In this document: in pieces, positions 18,182 through 26,613 of the stretch
How positions within the stretch are numbered: the first letter of the stretch is position 1
How the letters are laid out: every line of letters begins with the position of its first letter
Assembly: GCA_964247705.1 (NCBI GenBank)
Contig: CAXTVQ010000008.1
Location: 1-64,000 of the forward strand
Length of the DNA stretch: 64,000 nt
Reading direction: 5' to 3'
Source of the DNA: LMUY01 sp964247705
GTDB taxonomy: Bacteria > Pseudomonadota > Alphaproteobacteria > Acetobacterales > Acetobacteraceae
Made by a program: the position numbers and the translations under genes
The notes under the pieces: model-generated
The model's input: only the letters and a program-made list of their open reading frames with translations
Told to the model about the DNA's origin: nothing
Databases searched by the model: none

Positions 18182-19510
18182 TTATGGGTTGCGCCGCGGG
18201 TCGTGCCGAAGCGCCACCAGGGCGATGGCTGCGATGAGCGGCCCGGCGGCCAGGCTGAACAACGCGGCGCTGGTGTTGTCCGTCACGTCCTTCACCAGCC
18301 CGTAGCTCCACGGACCGAACCAGCCGCCGAGATTGCCGAGCGAGTTGACCATCGCGAGGCCGCCCGCCGCCGCACTGCCGCTCAGCAGGGAGGACGGGAT
18401 GGACCAGAAGCAGGGCGCCACGGATTGGTTGCCCATGATGGTGATGCAGAGCGCCACCATCATCCAGACCGGGTGTCCGCTGCCGATCGCCGTGCAGGCG
18501 ACGAGCCCGGCGGCAACGAGCAGCAGCGCACCGGCGGCGTGCCAGGTGCGCTCGCCGGTGCGGTCCGAGTGGTAGCCCCAGAGGATCATCGCGCCGAAAC
18601 CGAACAGCGCGGGGATCGCGCTCACCACGCCGATCCAGGATTGCGTCACGCCGAGCCCCTTGACAATCAGCGGCATGAAGAACCCGAGGCCATACCCGGC
18701 GACCTGATGGCCGAACTCCACCAGGGTCAGAAGCCACATCACCCCGCTGCCGAACACCTGCATCAGCGAGTGCGTGTGGCGCAACGCCCGCCCTGCCCGC
18801 TCCTCGGCGAGGCGTGCGGTCAGCCACGCCTTCTGCCCGGGCGCCAGCCAGCGCGCGTCGGCCGGCCGGTCGGTGAGCAGGAACCAGATGATGACGCAGG
18901 TGACGACCGACGGGAGAGCCTCGACGATGAACAGCCACTGCCAGCCGGCAAGCCCGAGCAGGCCGTTCAATTCGAGCAGCAAGCCGCTGATCGGCGGGCC
19001 GAGAATGCCGGCCATCACGCCGGCGGCCATGAACAGCGCCACCGTGCGGCTGCGGTAGCGGGCGGGAAACCACCAGGTGATGTAGAGCAGCACCCCGGGG
19101 AAGAACCCGGCTTCGGCCACGCCGAGCAGGAAGCGGATGGCGTAGAAGCTCGGCGCGTTCCAGGTGAATGCGGTCAGGCCGGAGATGATGCCCCAGGTGA
19201 CCAAGATGCGGGACAGCCAGCGGCGGGCGCCGGTGCGGTCGAGCACGAGGTTGCTCGGGATTTCGGCGAGCAGGTAGCCGAGGAAGAACACGCCGGCGCC
19301 GAAGCCGAACTGCGTGTTGGAGAAGCCGAGCGCCGGGCTCATCTGCGTCGCCGCCATGCCGATGTTCGAGCGGTCCAGGCTGGCGCAGAAGTAGCCGAGC
19401 GCCAGCACGGGCAGCAGGCGCAGCGTCACCCTGCGCATCGTCTCGTGTTCGAGAGGGTCCGTCGCGCCCACGGCGACCTGGACCGGAGCCGCCATCTCGG
19501 TTGCTGCCAT
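18182..19510 (-). CDS. MFS transporter, anion:cation symporter (tartrate/glucarate-like) family
   Basis: 442 aa with twelve predicted TM segments. LPVLALGYFCASLDRSNIGMAATQM at the N-terminus is the ACS-family TM1 signature (DR.N.G), followed by GYLLAEIPSNLVLDRTGARRWL and FLLGVAEAGFFPGVLLYITWWFP. ACS carriers import organic anions such as tartrate, glucarate, phthalate or galactonate with protons. The gene lies 23 nt downstream of an enolase-superfamily sugar-acid enzyme on the same strand, so the pair probably imports and dehydrates or isomerises one acid. The substrate is inferred from the pairing only. Confidence 0.9.
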   Translation of the reverse strand: MAATEMAAPVQVAVGATDPLEHETMRRVTLRLLPVLALGYFCASLDRSNIGMAATQMSPALGFSNTQFGFGAGVFFLGYLLAEIPSNLVLDRTGARRWLSRILVTWGIISGLTAFTWNAPSFYAIRFLLGVAEAGFFPGVLLYITWWFPARYRSRTVALFMAAGVMAGILGPPISGLLLELNGLLGLAGWQWLFIVEALPSVVTCVIIWFLLTDRPADARWLAPGQKAWLTARLAEERAGRALRHTHSLMQVFGSGVMWLLTLVEFGHQVAGYGLGFFMPLIVKGLGVTQSWIGVVSAIPALFGFGAMILWGYHSDRTGERTWHAAGALLLVAAGLVACTAIGSGHPVWMMVALCITIMGNQSVAPCFWSIPSSLLSGSAAAGGLAMVNSLGNLGGWFGPWSYGLVKDVTDNTSAALFSLAAGPLIAAIALVALRHDPRRNP

Positions 19511-19533
19511 TGTCGTTCCCCCCGGTTTCAGGC

Positions 19534-20646
19534 TTAGGCGACGTCGATGCGCCGGCGTTCGACCTCCGCGTCGTTGAAATGCAGGCCGAGGCCGGGTGCG
19601 TCCGGCAGGTGGAACAGGCCATCCACCGGGCGGGGCGGATTGTGGAACACCGCATGGCGGCGTGGCGACGGGTCATCCAGTTCGCAGGGTTTGGTCGCGT
19701 GCGGCTGAGTCGCGGACAGATGGAGATTGGCCATGTGGCCGATGGTGGGCTGCGTCTGATGCGGCACGAGTTCCACGCCGTAGGCCTCGCACAGGGCGGC
19801 GCAGCGCTGCAGGCCGGTGATGCCGCCCATCTTCACGATGTCCGGCTGCACCATGCGCACGCCGGCGTCGATCAGGTCGGCGACGGCGGCGAGCGTGTAG
19901 CTCTGCTCGCCGGCGGAGACGGTGATGTCGAGCTTGCGGGCGACCTCGCCCATGGCTTTCGGATGGTAGTGCTGCACCGGCTCCTCGAACCACCAGTAGC
20001 CCAGCTCCTCCAGCGCGCGGCCGACGCGGATGGCGCCGCCGGTGGAGAGGCCATTGTTGGCGTCGAAGGCGAGCGGGAAATCGTCGCCAACGAGCTTGCG
20101 GACGGCACGGGCCTTGGCGATGTCGCCCGGGATATCGAGGTCGGGCTTAGTGCGGTCGTTGTCGAAACGGATCTTGATGGCGGCCGGCTTGTCGCGCAGG
20201 CGCTGTTCGACCACGCGGCAGACCTCGTCCACGCTGCGGCCGGCGCCGTTGTGGCCGATCGAGGCGTAGAACGGGAGTTCGGTGCGCCAGGCGCCGCCGA
20301 GCAGCTTGTAGACGGGTTGGCCGAGCAACTGGCCCTTCAGATCCCATAGCGCGATGTCGATCGCGGCGAGCGCGCCGGCCAGCGCACCCTCGGGGCCGAG
20401 CTTGACCAGCCGGTGCAGCAGCCGGTCCTGCAGCACGGCGTGGTCGAGCGGGTCGGCGCCGATCAGCGTGGGGGCGATGTCGTGCGCGATGATCCCGAGC
20501 GAGGCGAGCCCGCCCTGCATGGGGGATGCCTCGCCGATGCCGACCCGCCCGCCATCGGCGTGGATGCGGACGAAGGCGCTGCGCTGCGCGGGTTTGTCCG
20601 TCGGTTCCCACTGGATCTGGAACACTTCGATGCGTTGGATTCGCAC
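19534..20646 (-). CDS. Mandelate racemase/muconate lactonizing enzyme family protein
   Basis: 370 aa from GTG 20646, which has a strong GGGGGAGG upstream; the frame is open 25 codons further without similarity. Enolase superfamily: N-terminal lid (IGEASPMQG), then the barrel with AIKIRFDND (Lys-x-Arg rather than the common KxK), metal ligands in FDANNGLS, FEEPVQHY and SAGEQSYTL, DIVKMGGITG and a catalytic-type His in VPHQTQPTIGHMANLHL. The metal triad Asp/Glu/Glu is intact, so it should be active. MR-type members dehydrate or racemise sugar acids. Pairs with the ACS-family carrier downstream; divergent from a substrate-binding protein gene. Confidence 0.9.
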   Translation of the reverse strand: MRIQRIEVFQIQWEPTDKPAQRSAFVRIHADGGRVGIGEASPMQGGLASLGIIAHDIAPTLIGADPLDHAVLQDRLLHRLVKLGPEGALAGALAAIDIALWDLKGQLLGQPVYKLLGGAWRTELPFYASIGHNGAGRSVDEVCRVVEQRLRDKPAAIKIRFDNDRTKPDLDIPGDIAKARAVRKLVGDDFPLAFDANNGLSTGGAIRVGRALEELGYWWFEEPVQHYHPKAMGEVARKLDITVSAGEQSYTLAAVADLIDAGVRMVQPDIVKMGGITGLQRCAALCEAYGVELVPHQTQPTIGHMANLHLSATQPHATKPCELDDPSPRRHAVFHNPPRPVDGLFHLPDAPGLGLHFNDAEVERRRIDVA

Positions 20647-20834
20647 GCTCGCCTCCCCCGTTGCAGGCCCGGCTTCGTTGATCCGAAGCTCGCTGCGTCT
20701 GACAAAGTAGACAATCCGCACCCGGGCGAGAAGCCGGATTTTGGTTTGGCCGGGTCTTCGCCCGATCTCCCGTTGCGATTATGGTCGGAACCGAAGCAAC
20801 GCCGGCCAACGGCGGACCCGAACGGAGAAACGCC

Positions 20835-22073
20835 ATGTCCACGTCTATGAACCGACGCGCGCTGCTCGCTTTGGCGGCGTCCGCGGCGGCGGCCAGCCCC
20901 TCCCGTGCCCGCGCGCAGGCCGGCGGCACGATCCGTGTCGGCGCGCTGACGGACATGTCCGGCCCGTACCGCGACGTGGAGGGCCCGACCGGCACTGCCT
21001 GCGCGCAACAGGCCATCGACGAGTTCACCGCCGCCAATCCGGACATCAAGGTCGAGCTGATCCGGGCCGACCACCAGAACAAGCCGGACGTGGCTGCCTC
21101 CACCGTCCGCCAGTGGTTCGACCGCGACGGTGTGGACATGCTGATCCAGGTCGGCAACACCGCGGTGGCGCTGGCGGCGAACACGGTGGCGCATGACAAG
21201 GACAAGGTGCACGTGAACACGGGCGCGCTATCCTCCTCGCTGACCGGCCAGTATTGCACGCCCAACCTGGTGCACGGTCCGCTCGACACCTGGGCGATGA
21301 GCCATTCGACCGCGACCGCCCTGGCCAAGAGCGGTGGAGACCGGTGGTTCTTCGTTACCGCCGACTACGCATTCGGCCACCAGTTGCAGGACGATGCGGC
21401 GCGCTTCGTCCAGGCGGGCGGCGCCAAGGTGGTCGGCAACGTGGCGTATCCCTTTCCTGGGACGACCGACTTCTCATCCTTCCTGTTGCAGGCTCAGTCG
21501 AGCGGCGCCGACGTGCTGGCGATCGCCTCGGCCGGCACGGACGTGGTGAACTGCGTCAGCCAGGCGAAGGAGTTCGGTTTGGACCGGACGATGAAGATAG
21601 CGACGCTCGGCTCCTTCCTGACGGACGTGATGGGCATGTCGCCGGGTGTGGCGCAGGGCTTGGTTATGACGGAAAGCTACTACTGGGACCTTAACGACCG
21701 CACCCGGGCGCTGTACGGGCGGGTGAAGGCCAAGCTGCCGGCGGGCGTGTATCCGGCGTCGCTGCACGCGGGCGCGTATGCCGGGATGACGCACTACCTG
21801 AAGGCGGTGAAGCAGATGGGCGTGGCCACGGCCAAGCTGTCCGGCGCACGCACGGTCGCGGTGATGAAGCAGATCCCGACCGACGACGACGCGTTCGGAC
21901 CCGGCCGGGTGCGGGAGGATGGGCAGATGATCGCCCCCGTGTTCCTGTTGCAGGTGAAGCCGGAGGCCGAGCGCGTGCCGCTCGGCGCCGCGTTCCGCGT
22001 GGTTGCGACCACACCGGCGGCCGACGCGTTCCGCCCGTTGTCAGAGGGCGGCTGCCCCATGATCCGAAGCTGA
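20835..22073 (+). CDS. ABC transporter substrate-binding protein, branched-chain amino acid/urea type (orphan)
   Basis: 412 aa from ATG 20835 with GGAG upstream. MNRRALLALAASAAAASPSRARAQ is a signal peptide with a twin-Arg start. The mature protein is a LivK-like periplasmic binding protein: TIRVGALTDMSGPYRDVEGPTG, VNTGALSSSLTGQYCTPN, WFFVTADYAFGHQLQDDA and an AYAGMTHYLKAVKQ C-terminal lobe. No permease or ATPase gene is nearby, so it must work with transporter parts elsewhere or serve as a sensor. First gene of a likely four-gene run (SBP, MetE-like, deacetylase-like, membrane protein) divergent from the MR/MLE-MFS pair. Confidence 0.88.
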   Translation: MSTSMNRRALLALAASAAAASPSRARAQAGGTIRVGALTDMSGPYRDVEGPTGTACAQQAIDEFTAANPDIKVELIRADHQNKPDVAASTVRQWFDRDGVDMLIQVGNTAVALAANTVAHDKDKVHVNTGALSSSLTGQYCTPNLVHGPLDTWAMSHSTATALAKSGGDRWFFVTADYAFGHQLQDDAARFVQAGGAKVVGNVAYPFPGTTDFSSFLLQAQSSGADVLAIASAGTDVVNCVSQAKEFGLDRTMKIATLGSFLTDVMGMSPGVAQGLVMTESYYWDLNDRTRALYGRVKAKLPAGVYPASLHAGAYAGMTHYLKAVKQMGVATAKLSGARTVAVMKQIPTDDDAFGPGRVREDGQMIAPVFLLQVKPEAERVPLGAAFRVVATTPAADAFRPLSEGGCPMIRS

Positions 22074-22087
22074 AGGGAACCTACTCC

Positions 22088-23269
22088 GTGCTGCAAAGCC
22101 ACGACCGTATCCTGACCACGCATACCGGCAGCCTGCCGCGCCCGGCGGCGCTGACCGAGCTGTATCTGCGCCGCGCCCGCGGCGAGACGGTGGACGCGGC
22201 GGAGATCGACAGCCTGGGGAAGACCGCCACGCTCGAGGTCGTGCGCCAGCAGAAAGCGGCCGGGATCGACGTCGGCAACAACGGCGAGCAGGAGCGCGAG
22301 GCGTTCTTTCTCTATGTCCGCCACCGCATGAGCGGTTTCGGCGGCGGCTGGTCGCGGCGGCCGATGGCCGATGTGGCGCGCTACGCCGGGTTCCGCGCCT
22401 GGCAGGCAGCGCAGGACACGGGCAAGTCGGTCAGCAACCACGCGGGGCTGCCGCAAGCGGTGGGTGAGGTGCGCTACCTGGACACGGCGATGGTGGAGGC
22501 GGAGTGCACCGATTTCCGCACGGCGCTGGATGCAGCGGAGGGCGCGTTCGCCGAGCCGTTCATGACCGCACCCTCCCCCGGTATCATCGCCGCCGCCATG
22601 CAGAATGCCTGGTATGACACGGAGGACGCCTACCTGGCGGCGCTCGGCCGGGCGCTGCAGGTGGAGTACGAGACGATCGTGCGCCACGGCTACCTGTTGC
22701 AGATCGATGCGCCGGACTTGGCGCTGGAGCGGCATATCTCCTATCAGGACCGTCCCATCGGCGATTTCCTGGATTTCGCCGGGCGGGTGGTGGCGGTGAT
22801 CAACGCGGCGCTGGTGAACATTCCGCGGGACCGGGTGCGCATGCATGTGTGCTGGGGCAATTACGAGGCGCCGCACGATTGCGACGTGGACCTGCAGGAG
22901 ATCATTCCCGTGATCAAGGATGCCAAGGTGGGCGCGTTCGTGCTGCCCTTCGCCAACCCGCGCCACGCTCACGAGCACCGCTGCCTGGGCGAGCTTGGGC
23001 TCGATGACAGCCAAGTGGTGGTGGCGGGCGTGATCGATCCGCTGACCAATTTCGTCGAGCATCCGGAGGTGGTCGCCGAACGGATCGAGCGCGTGGTGCA
23101 GTCGGTGGGGGATCCACGCCGGGTGCTGGCCGGGACCGATTGCGGCTTCGACACCTCGGCCGGGCGGGGCCGGGTTGCGGAGGACGTCGTGTGGGCCAAG
23201 CTGACGGCGTTGGCCGAAGGAGCCCGGATCGCCTCCAAGCGGCTCGGGATGGCGGGAGCCGCGGCATGA
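22088..23269 (+). CDS. Cobalamin-independent methionine synthase-like (MetE C-domain) zinc methyltransferase
   Basis: 393 aa from GTG 22088, with AAGGGA upstream. Corresponds to the C-terminal catalytic barrel of MetE alone. It begins ILTTHTGSLPRP, has an IDAPDLALE loop, the zinc ligands HVCWGNYEAPH (His-x-Cys, about 256-258) and the later Cys in LAGTDCGFDTSAGRG. These stand-alone proteins include archaeal methionine synthases and alkyl/CoM-type transferases; without the MetE N-terminal half, folate-dependent methionine synthesis is uncertain. Encoded between an orphan binding protein and a deacetylase-like enzyme, it may transfer a methyl or alkyl group in an unknown catabolic route. Stop overlaps the next ATG. 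Confidence 0.87.
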   Translation: MLQSHDRILTTHTGSLPRPAALTELYLRRARGETVDAAEIDSLGKTATLEVVRQQKAAGIDVGNNGEQEREAFFLYVRHRMSGFGGGWSRRPMADVARYAGFRAWQAAQDTGKSVSNHAGLPQAVGEVRYLDTAMVEAECTDFRTALDAAEGAFAEPFMTAPSPGIIAAAMQNAWYDTEDAYLAALGRALQVEYETIVRHGYLLQIDAPDLALERHISYQDRPIGDFLDFAGRVVAVINAALVNIPRDRVRMHVCWGNYEAPHDCDVDLQEIIPVIKDAKVGAFVLPFANPRHAHEHRCLGELGLDDSQVVVAGVIDPLTNFVEHPEVVAERIERVVQSVGDPRRVLAGTDCGFDTSAGRGRVAEDVVWAKLTALAEGARIASKRLGMAGAAA

Positions 23270-24120
23270 ACCCGGCTTTGCCAGCCGGGTGGCCGGAAGG
23301 CCGCAGCCTGGCCGTGTCGGTAAACGTGATGCTGGAGGGCTGGAGCGACGGTGCGGCCCCGGGTGTGGGGCCGATGGGCAATGTGCTGAAGGCGGGCGCC
23401 ACCGACTTCCAGGCACTGTCCTGGGCCGAATACGGCGCGAACGCTGGCGCTTGGCGCTTGCTGGACGTGTTGGCGGCGGCCGGCGTGCGGGCCGTGTTCT
23501 ACGTCAGCGGCGTGTTGGCGGAGGGGCATCCCGAGCTGATGCGCGCAATCGTTGCAGCCGGGCACGTGGTGGCGGCGCATGGCTGGGGCCAGCAGACCAT
23601 CCCGGCGACCCAGGCCGTGGAGGACGAAACACGGGACCTGCAGCGCTGCATCGAGGCACTTGAGGCGGCAAGCGGCCAACGGCCCCGCGGCTGGATCAGC
23701 CCACGTTGCACGCCGAGCGCGCGCACCACGGCGCTGTTGGCTGCGGCGGGCATGGCTTGGCACAGCGACTATTTCGACCAGGACCTGCCGCGGGTGGTGC
23801 ACACGCCGTCCGGGCCGATCACCGCCGTGCCGTTCACGATGGAGGTGAACGACATGCCGCTCAGCGTGCGCTACGGCAACGAACCCGAGGCCTATACGCG
23901 CACCGTCGCGCGGATTTTAAACGGCTGGAACCTGGTTTCGCGGCGCCCTGCCTGTCTGGACATCACGGTCCACGCGCATGTGTATGGGCGGCCCATGGGG
24001 GCGATCGAGTTCGCGCGGTCGCTGGCGTTGGTGCAGGAGCACGACGCGTTCGCCTGGTTGACGGAGCATGACGCGCTCGGCGGGATGTTCACCGTCCATC
24101 ACGAGGGAGATCGCGCTTGA
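23266..24120 (+). CDS. Polysaccharide deacetylase/PuuE-allantoinase-like hydrolase
   Basis: 284 aa from the ATG overlapping the previous stop (ATGA). NodB-like barrel features: LAVSVNVMLEGWSDG in the first strand (the usual catalytic Asp is replaced by Asn in SVNV), LDVLAAAGVRAVFYVSGVLAEGHPEL, GHVVAAHGWGQQTIP (metal-ligand type H), GWISPRCTPSART, HSDYFDQD, and a late ITVHAHVYG His segment. This is the layout of PuuE/cyclic-amide hydrolases and formamidase-like enzymes rather than chitin deacetylases. The altered first motif makes classical deacetylation doubtful. Coupled to the MetE-like gene and the membrane protein. Confidence 0.82.
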   Translation: MNPALPAGWPEGRSLAVSVNVMLEGWSDGAAPGVGPMGNVLKAGATDFQALSWAEYGANAGAWRLLDVLAAAGVRAVFYVSGVLAEGHPELMRAIVAAGHVVAAHGWGQQTIPATQAVEDETRDLQRCIEALEAASGQRPRGWISPRCTPSARTTALLAAAGMAWHSDYFDQDLPRVVHTPSGPITAVPFTMEVNDMPLSVRYGNEPEAYTRTVARILNGWNLVSRRPACLDITVHAHVYGRPMGAIEFARSLALVQEHDAFAWLTEHDALGGMFTVHHEGDRA

Positions 24121-24575
24121 ACTTGGCCGTGAAGTCCACGCTGCTCTCCGGCATCGCAGCCGGCATTGCGTCCACGGTCGCGCTGGGATTGCTGGCGCGC
24201 TCGGAAGGTAAGACCGCCTTCCAGCCGGTCAATTCCACAAGTCACTGGCTGAACGGCGAACGAGCCGCCTCGGTCAGGGGTGCCGATGTCACCCACACGG
24301 CGGTGGGCCTGGCCACACATCAGGCTGCGACGTTCTTCTGGGCGGCGCTGTTCGAGTGGTGGATCGCGTCCCGGCGTCCGCTCCGGCCCTTGCCGATGAT
24401 GGGTCATGCCTTGGCAATGTCCGCCGTCGCCGCTGCCGTCGATTACGGGGCGACGCCGAAGCGGTTCACGCCGGGTTGGGAGTTCGTGCTGGCGAAGCGT
24501 TCGATGGCCGTTGCCTATGTAGCCATGGGGCTGGGATTGGCATTCGGCGCGCAGGTGGCCCAGCCCCGGCGTTGA
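24117..24575 (+). CDS. Small integral membrane protein
   Basis: 152 aa from TTG 24117 (TTGA overlap with the upstream stop) or slightly shorter from GTG 24129. Predicted hydrophobic segments: VKSTLLSGIAAGIASTVALGLLA, a central HQAATFFWAALFEWWIA, GHALAMSAVAAAVDYGA and a C-terminal AVAYVAMGLGLAFGAQVA. Family not recognised. The position at the end of the SBP/MetE-like/deacetylase run suggests co-transcription, but the protein could equally be independent. Confidence 0.72.
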   Translation: MNLAVKSTLLSGIAAGIASTVALGLLARSEGKTAFQPVNSTSHWLNGERAASVRGADVTHTAVGLATHQAATFFWAALFEWWIASRRPLRPLPMMGHALAMSAVAAAVDYGATPKRFTPGWEFVLAKRSMAVAYVAMGLGLAFGAQVAQPRR

Positions 24576-24617
24576 TGGCACGGCGCCGGCCCGTCCCTCC
24601 GTTCGACGAGAGTAGCT

Positions 24618-24794
24618 TCAGGACAAATCGGCCCCGGCACCACGCAAGGGCGGCGCCTCGAGGCTCTCGCCTGGCACGATCACTTCATCGAGCGACGCTT
24701 GCAGCGCACTGGCCAAGGCATCGACCTGGGCGGCAGTGAACTCAGCCGAACCGGCCAGGGCGGTGGTAAACTTGATCGGGTCGAAGACAGCCAT
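24618..24794 (-). CDS. Small hypothetical protein, 58 aa
   Basis: Read directly from the minus strand: starts MAVFDPIKFTTALAGSAEFT and ends RGAGADLS. ATG at 24794, stop TGA at 24618-24620. A GGATG stretch precedes the start. The first 38 residues form an amphipathic helix with regular Ala/Leu spacing (AAQVDALASALQASLDEVIV), like the N-terminal helix of DUF1640-type coiled-coil proteins. It lies 19 nt downstream of the DUF2171 gene on the same strand, so the two probably share a transcript. Function unknown. Confidence 0.65.
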   Translation of the reverse strand: MAVFDPIKFTTALAGSAEFTAAQVDALASALQASLDEVIVPGESLEAPPLRGAGADLS

Positions 24795-24813
24795 GAGTTA
24801 CATCCAAAAACGA

Positions 24814-25041
24814 TTACGTTTCCTCAAAGCCGATTGCCACGTCCGCGTTCGCTGACAGGCGGATCACACCAGCCTCGACTTCAGCGACGAGACTGCAGGG
24901 GATGTAATGGTGCTCCTGATCGACGGAGTCCTGCTTGGTCAGCTTGATGCGATTGCCTTCGACTTTATCGACGACGCCGACGTGGACGTCGTCGGCCCCG
25001 ATAATCTGGTCATGCTCGTGGATCGAGGCCGGATCTATCAT
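24814..25041 (-). CDS. DUF2171 (PRC-barrel-like) protein
   Basis: 75 aa from ATG 25041, chosen because AGGAG sits 6 nt upstream; an open extension to 25083 lacks a ribosome site. Sequence pattern: IHEHDQIIGADDVHVGVVDKVEGNRIKL, then QEHHYIPCSLVAEVEAGVIRLSANADVA, typical of short DUF2171 proteins found in soil and plant-associated alphaproteobacteria. Often linked to stress-gene clusters, role unknown. Cytosolic, no signal peptide. Confidence 0.85.
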   Translation of the reverse strand: MIDPASIHEHDQIIGADDVHVGVVDKVEGNRIKLTKQDSVDQEHHYIPCSLVAEVEAGVIRLSANADVAIGFEET

Positions 25042-25217
25042 AGAATGCTCCTGTGTGGCTTGGCGCGACGACATTTCGGCCAACTCCGAGCGCTTACCTT
25101 GGGCGCTTTGCCAGGCCGTCTAGGGCCGGCGCCGTGCATCTCTGAAACCACCCAATAGCGGCCGAGGATAGGGAACCGCACGAGGGGTTGGCTGTTCCCG
25201 CCCCGCGACATAGGGGC

Positions 25218-26174
25218 ATGACGATGCCGAAACCGAAAAGCTTGAGCGTGGTCATCACGGGTGCGTCCAGCGGCATCGGCAAGGCAACAGCCCTGGCCTT
25301 TGCCCGGCAAGGCGGCAGTTTGACGCTAGCGGCCCGTGACGCGAAGACGCTTGCCGCGGTTGCGGCCCTCTGCGAACGCGAAGGCGGGCAGGCGCAATTC
25401 AGTGAAAGCGACGTGACCAGCGCAACGGCCATGCGGGCCGTGGCCCAGGCTGCCGTGAAGCGCTTCGGCAAGATCGATGTCTGGGTCAACAACGCCGGCG
25501 TCGGCGCGGTCGGCCGGTTCACCGAGGTCCCCGTGGAAGCGCATGACCAAGTGATCCGCACGAACCTGATGGGCTATCTGCATGGCTCGCATGCCGTGCT
25601 GCCCCATTTCATGGCGCGGCACTCGGGTGTGCTGATCAACGTCATCTCGTTTGCCGCCTTCGTGGGGCCACCCTTCGGCGCGAGCTACACCGCCACGAAG
25701 TTCGGCCTGCGCGGGCTGTCGGAGAGCCTCCGGGCGGAACTGCAGGACGAGCCCCGGATCCATGTCTGCGACGTGTTCCCAGGTTTCGTGGACACACCCG
25801 GCGTCGGCCATGCCGGCAACTATACCGGGCACAGGCTGCATGCCCTGGCGCCAGATCGGCCGGAGCAAGTGGCGTCCGCAATCGTCCGTGTCGCCCAGCA
25901 CCCCAGGAACAAGGTCTCCGTCGGCGCCGTCGCGACCCTAGCGCCCCTGGCTTACGCCCTTGCGCCGGGCCTCGGCCGCTGGACGATGAACCGGGTGCTT
26001 GGCCTTGCCATCTCACGCGCCCCGCGCCAGAAGCCAAACCCGGGCGCACTGTTCGCGCCGGGCGATACTGGCGGCATCTCCGGGCATTTGCCGTTGGGCA
26101 AGATCGTTGGGTTGACCGCCGTTGGCTTGCTTGCGACGGTTTCGGCGGCGGTAGTGCTGACGCGCAAGCGATAG
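25218..26174 (+). CDS. Short-chain dehydrogenase/reductase with C-terminal membrane anchor
   Basis: 318 aa from ATG 25218 (AGGGG upstream); a second in-frame ATG is at 25224. Classical SDR: VVITGASSGIGKATALAF cofactor loop, the NNAGVGAVG motif near residue 90, the Ser in NVISFAAF and the catalytic pair YTATK (about 157-161). After the roughly 245-residue core comes a tail ending GKIVGLTAVGLLATVSAAVVLTRKR, a hydrophobic helix followed by basic residues. The enzyme is therefore probably tethered to the membrane and may act on a lipid-like alcohol or ketone. Divergent from DUF2171. Confidence 0.9.
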   Translation: MTMPKPKSLSVVITGASSGIGKATALAFARQGGSLTLAARDAKTLAAVAALCEREGGQAQFSESDVTSATAMRAVAQAAVKRFGKIDVWVNNAGVGAVGRFTEVPVEAHDQVIRTNLMGYLHGSHAVLPHFMARHSGVLINVISFAAFVGPPFGASYTATKFGLRGLSESLRAELQDEPRIHVCDVFPGFVDTPGVGHAGNYTGHRLHALAPDRPEQVASAIVRVAQHPRNKVSVGAVATLAPLAYALAPGLGRWTMNRVLGLAISRAPRQKPNPGALFAPGDTGGISGHLPLGKIVGLTAVGLLATVSAAVVLTRKR

Positions 26175-26222
26175 GCCTCGCGCGCGGCCTTGGCCGGCGT
26201 GATGGCTGGCCGGCTCTGGTGC

Positions 26223-26540
26223 TTACAAGCCTCGAAGCATTGACCTGGAAAGTATCGAGGGTCTTGCAATCGGTTTCGGCCGCGGACGTTGAGCAGGCGG
26301 CCGTGTGCTGGATGCATACACCGCATTCATGGGCGCTGCGGCATACGCTGGCGGTCCGCTCTCGCTACGCAAGGTATTTGGCCCGGCTGACCCGGCGAGC
26401 GCCGAGATATAACCGGCCAGCCCTGCGGCGACCGCGATGGAGGTAACGCCGGCAACCATCGGCAAGACACGCACACGAACCGGGCGTTCGAACGGCCCCG
26501 GTCGGATCGCTACGATCTTGTGACGCTGTTGGTAGGGCAT
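26223..26540 (-). CDS. Possible small membrane protein
   Basis: 105-aa open frame from ATG 26540 (a GTG at 26549 adds three codons). It has one hydrophobic stretch (VLPMVAGVTSIAVAAGLAGYI) followed by a Ser/Pro/Arg-rich tail. GC at third codon positions is high in the first two-thirds and drops near the end. No clear Shine-Dalgarno and no family recognised, so it may be a chance frame. It is the only candidate gene in the 439-nt stretch between the SDR and TauE/SafE genes; nothing else was seen there. Confidence 0.4.
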   Translation of the reverse strand: MPYQQRHKIVAIRPGPFERPVRVRVLPMVAGVTSIAVAAGLAGYISALAGSAGPNTLRSESGPPAYAAAPMNAVYASSTRPPAQRPRPKPIARPSILSRSMLRGL

Positions 26541-26613
26541 CACGAACACGTTGCTCTGCTGTTAATACAACGTGCCACGTCAGTGCTGACCATGTCCACG
26601 TGCTTGACGCTGG

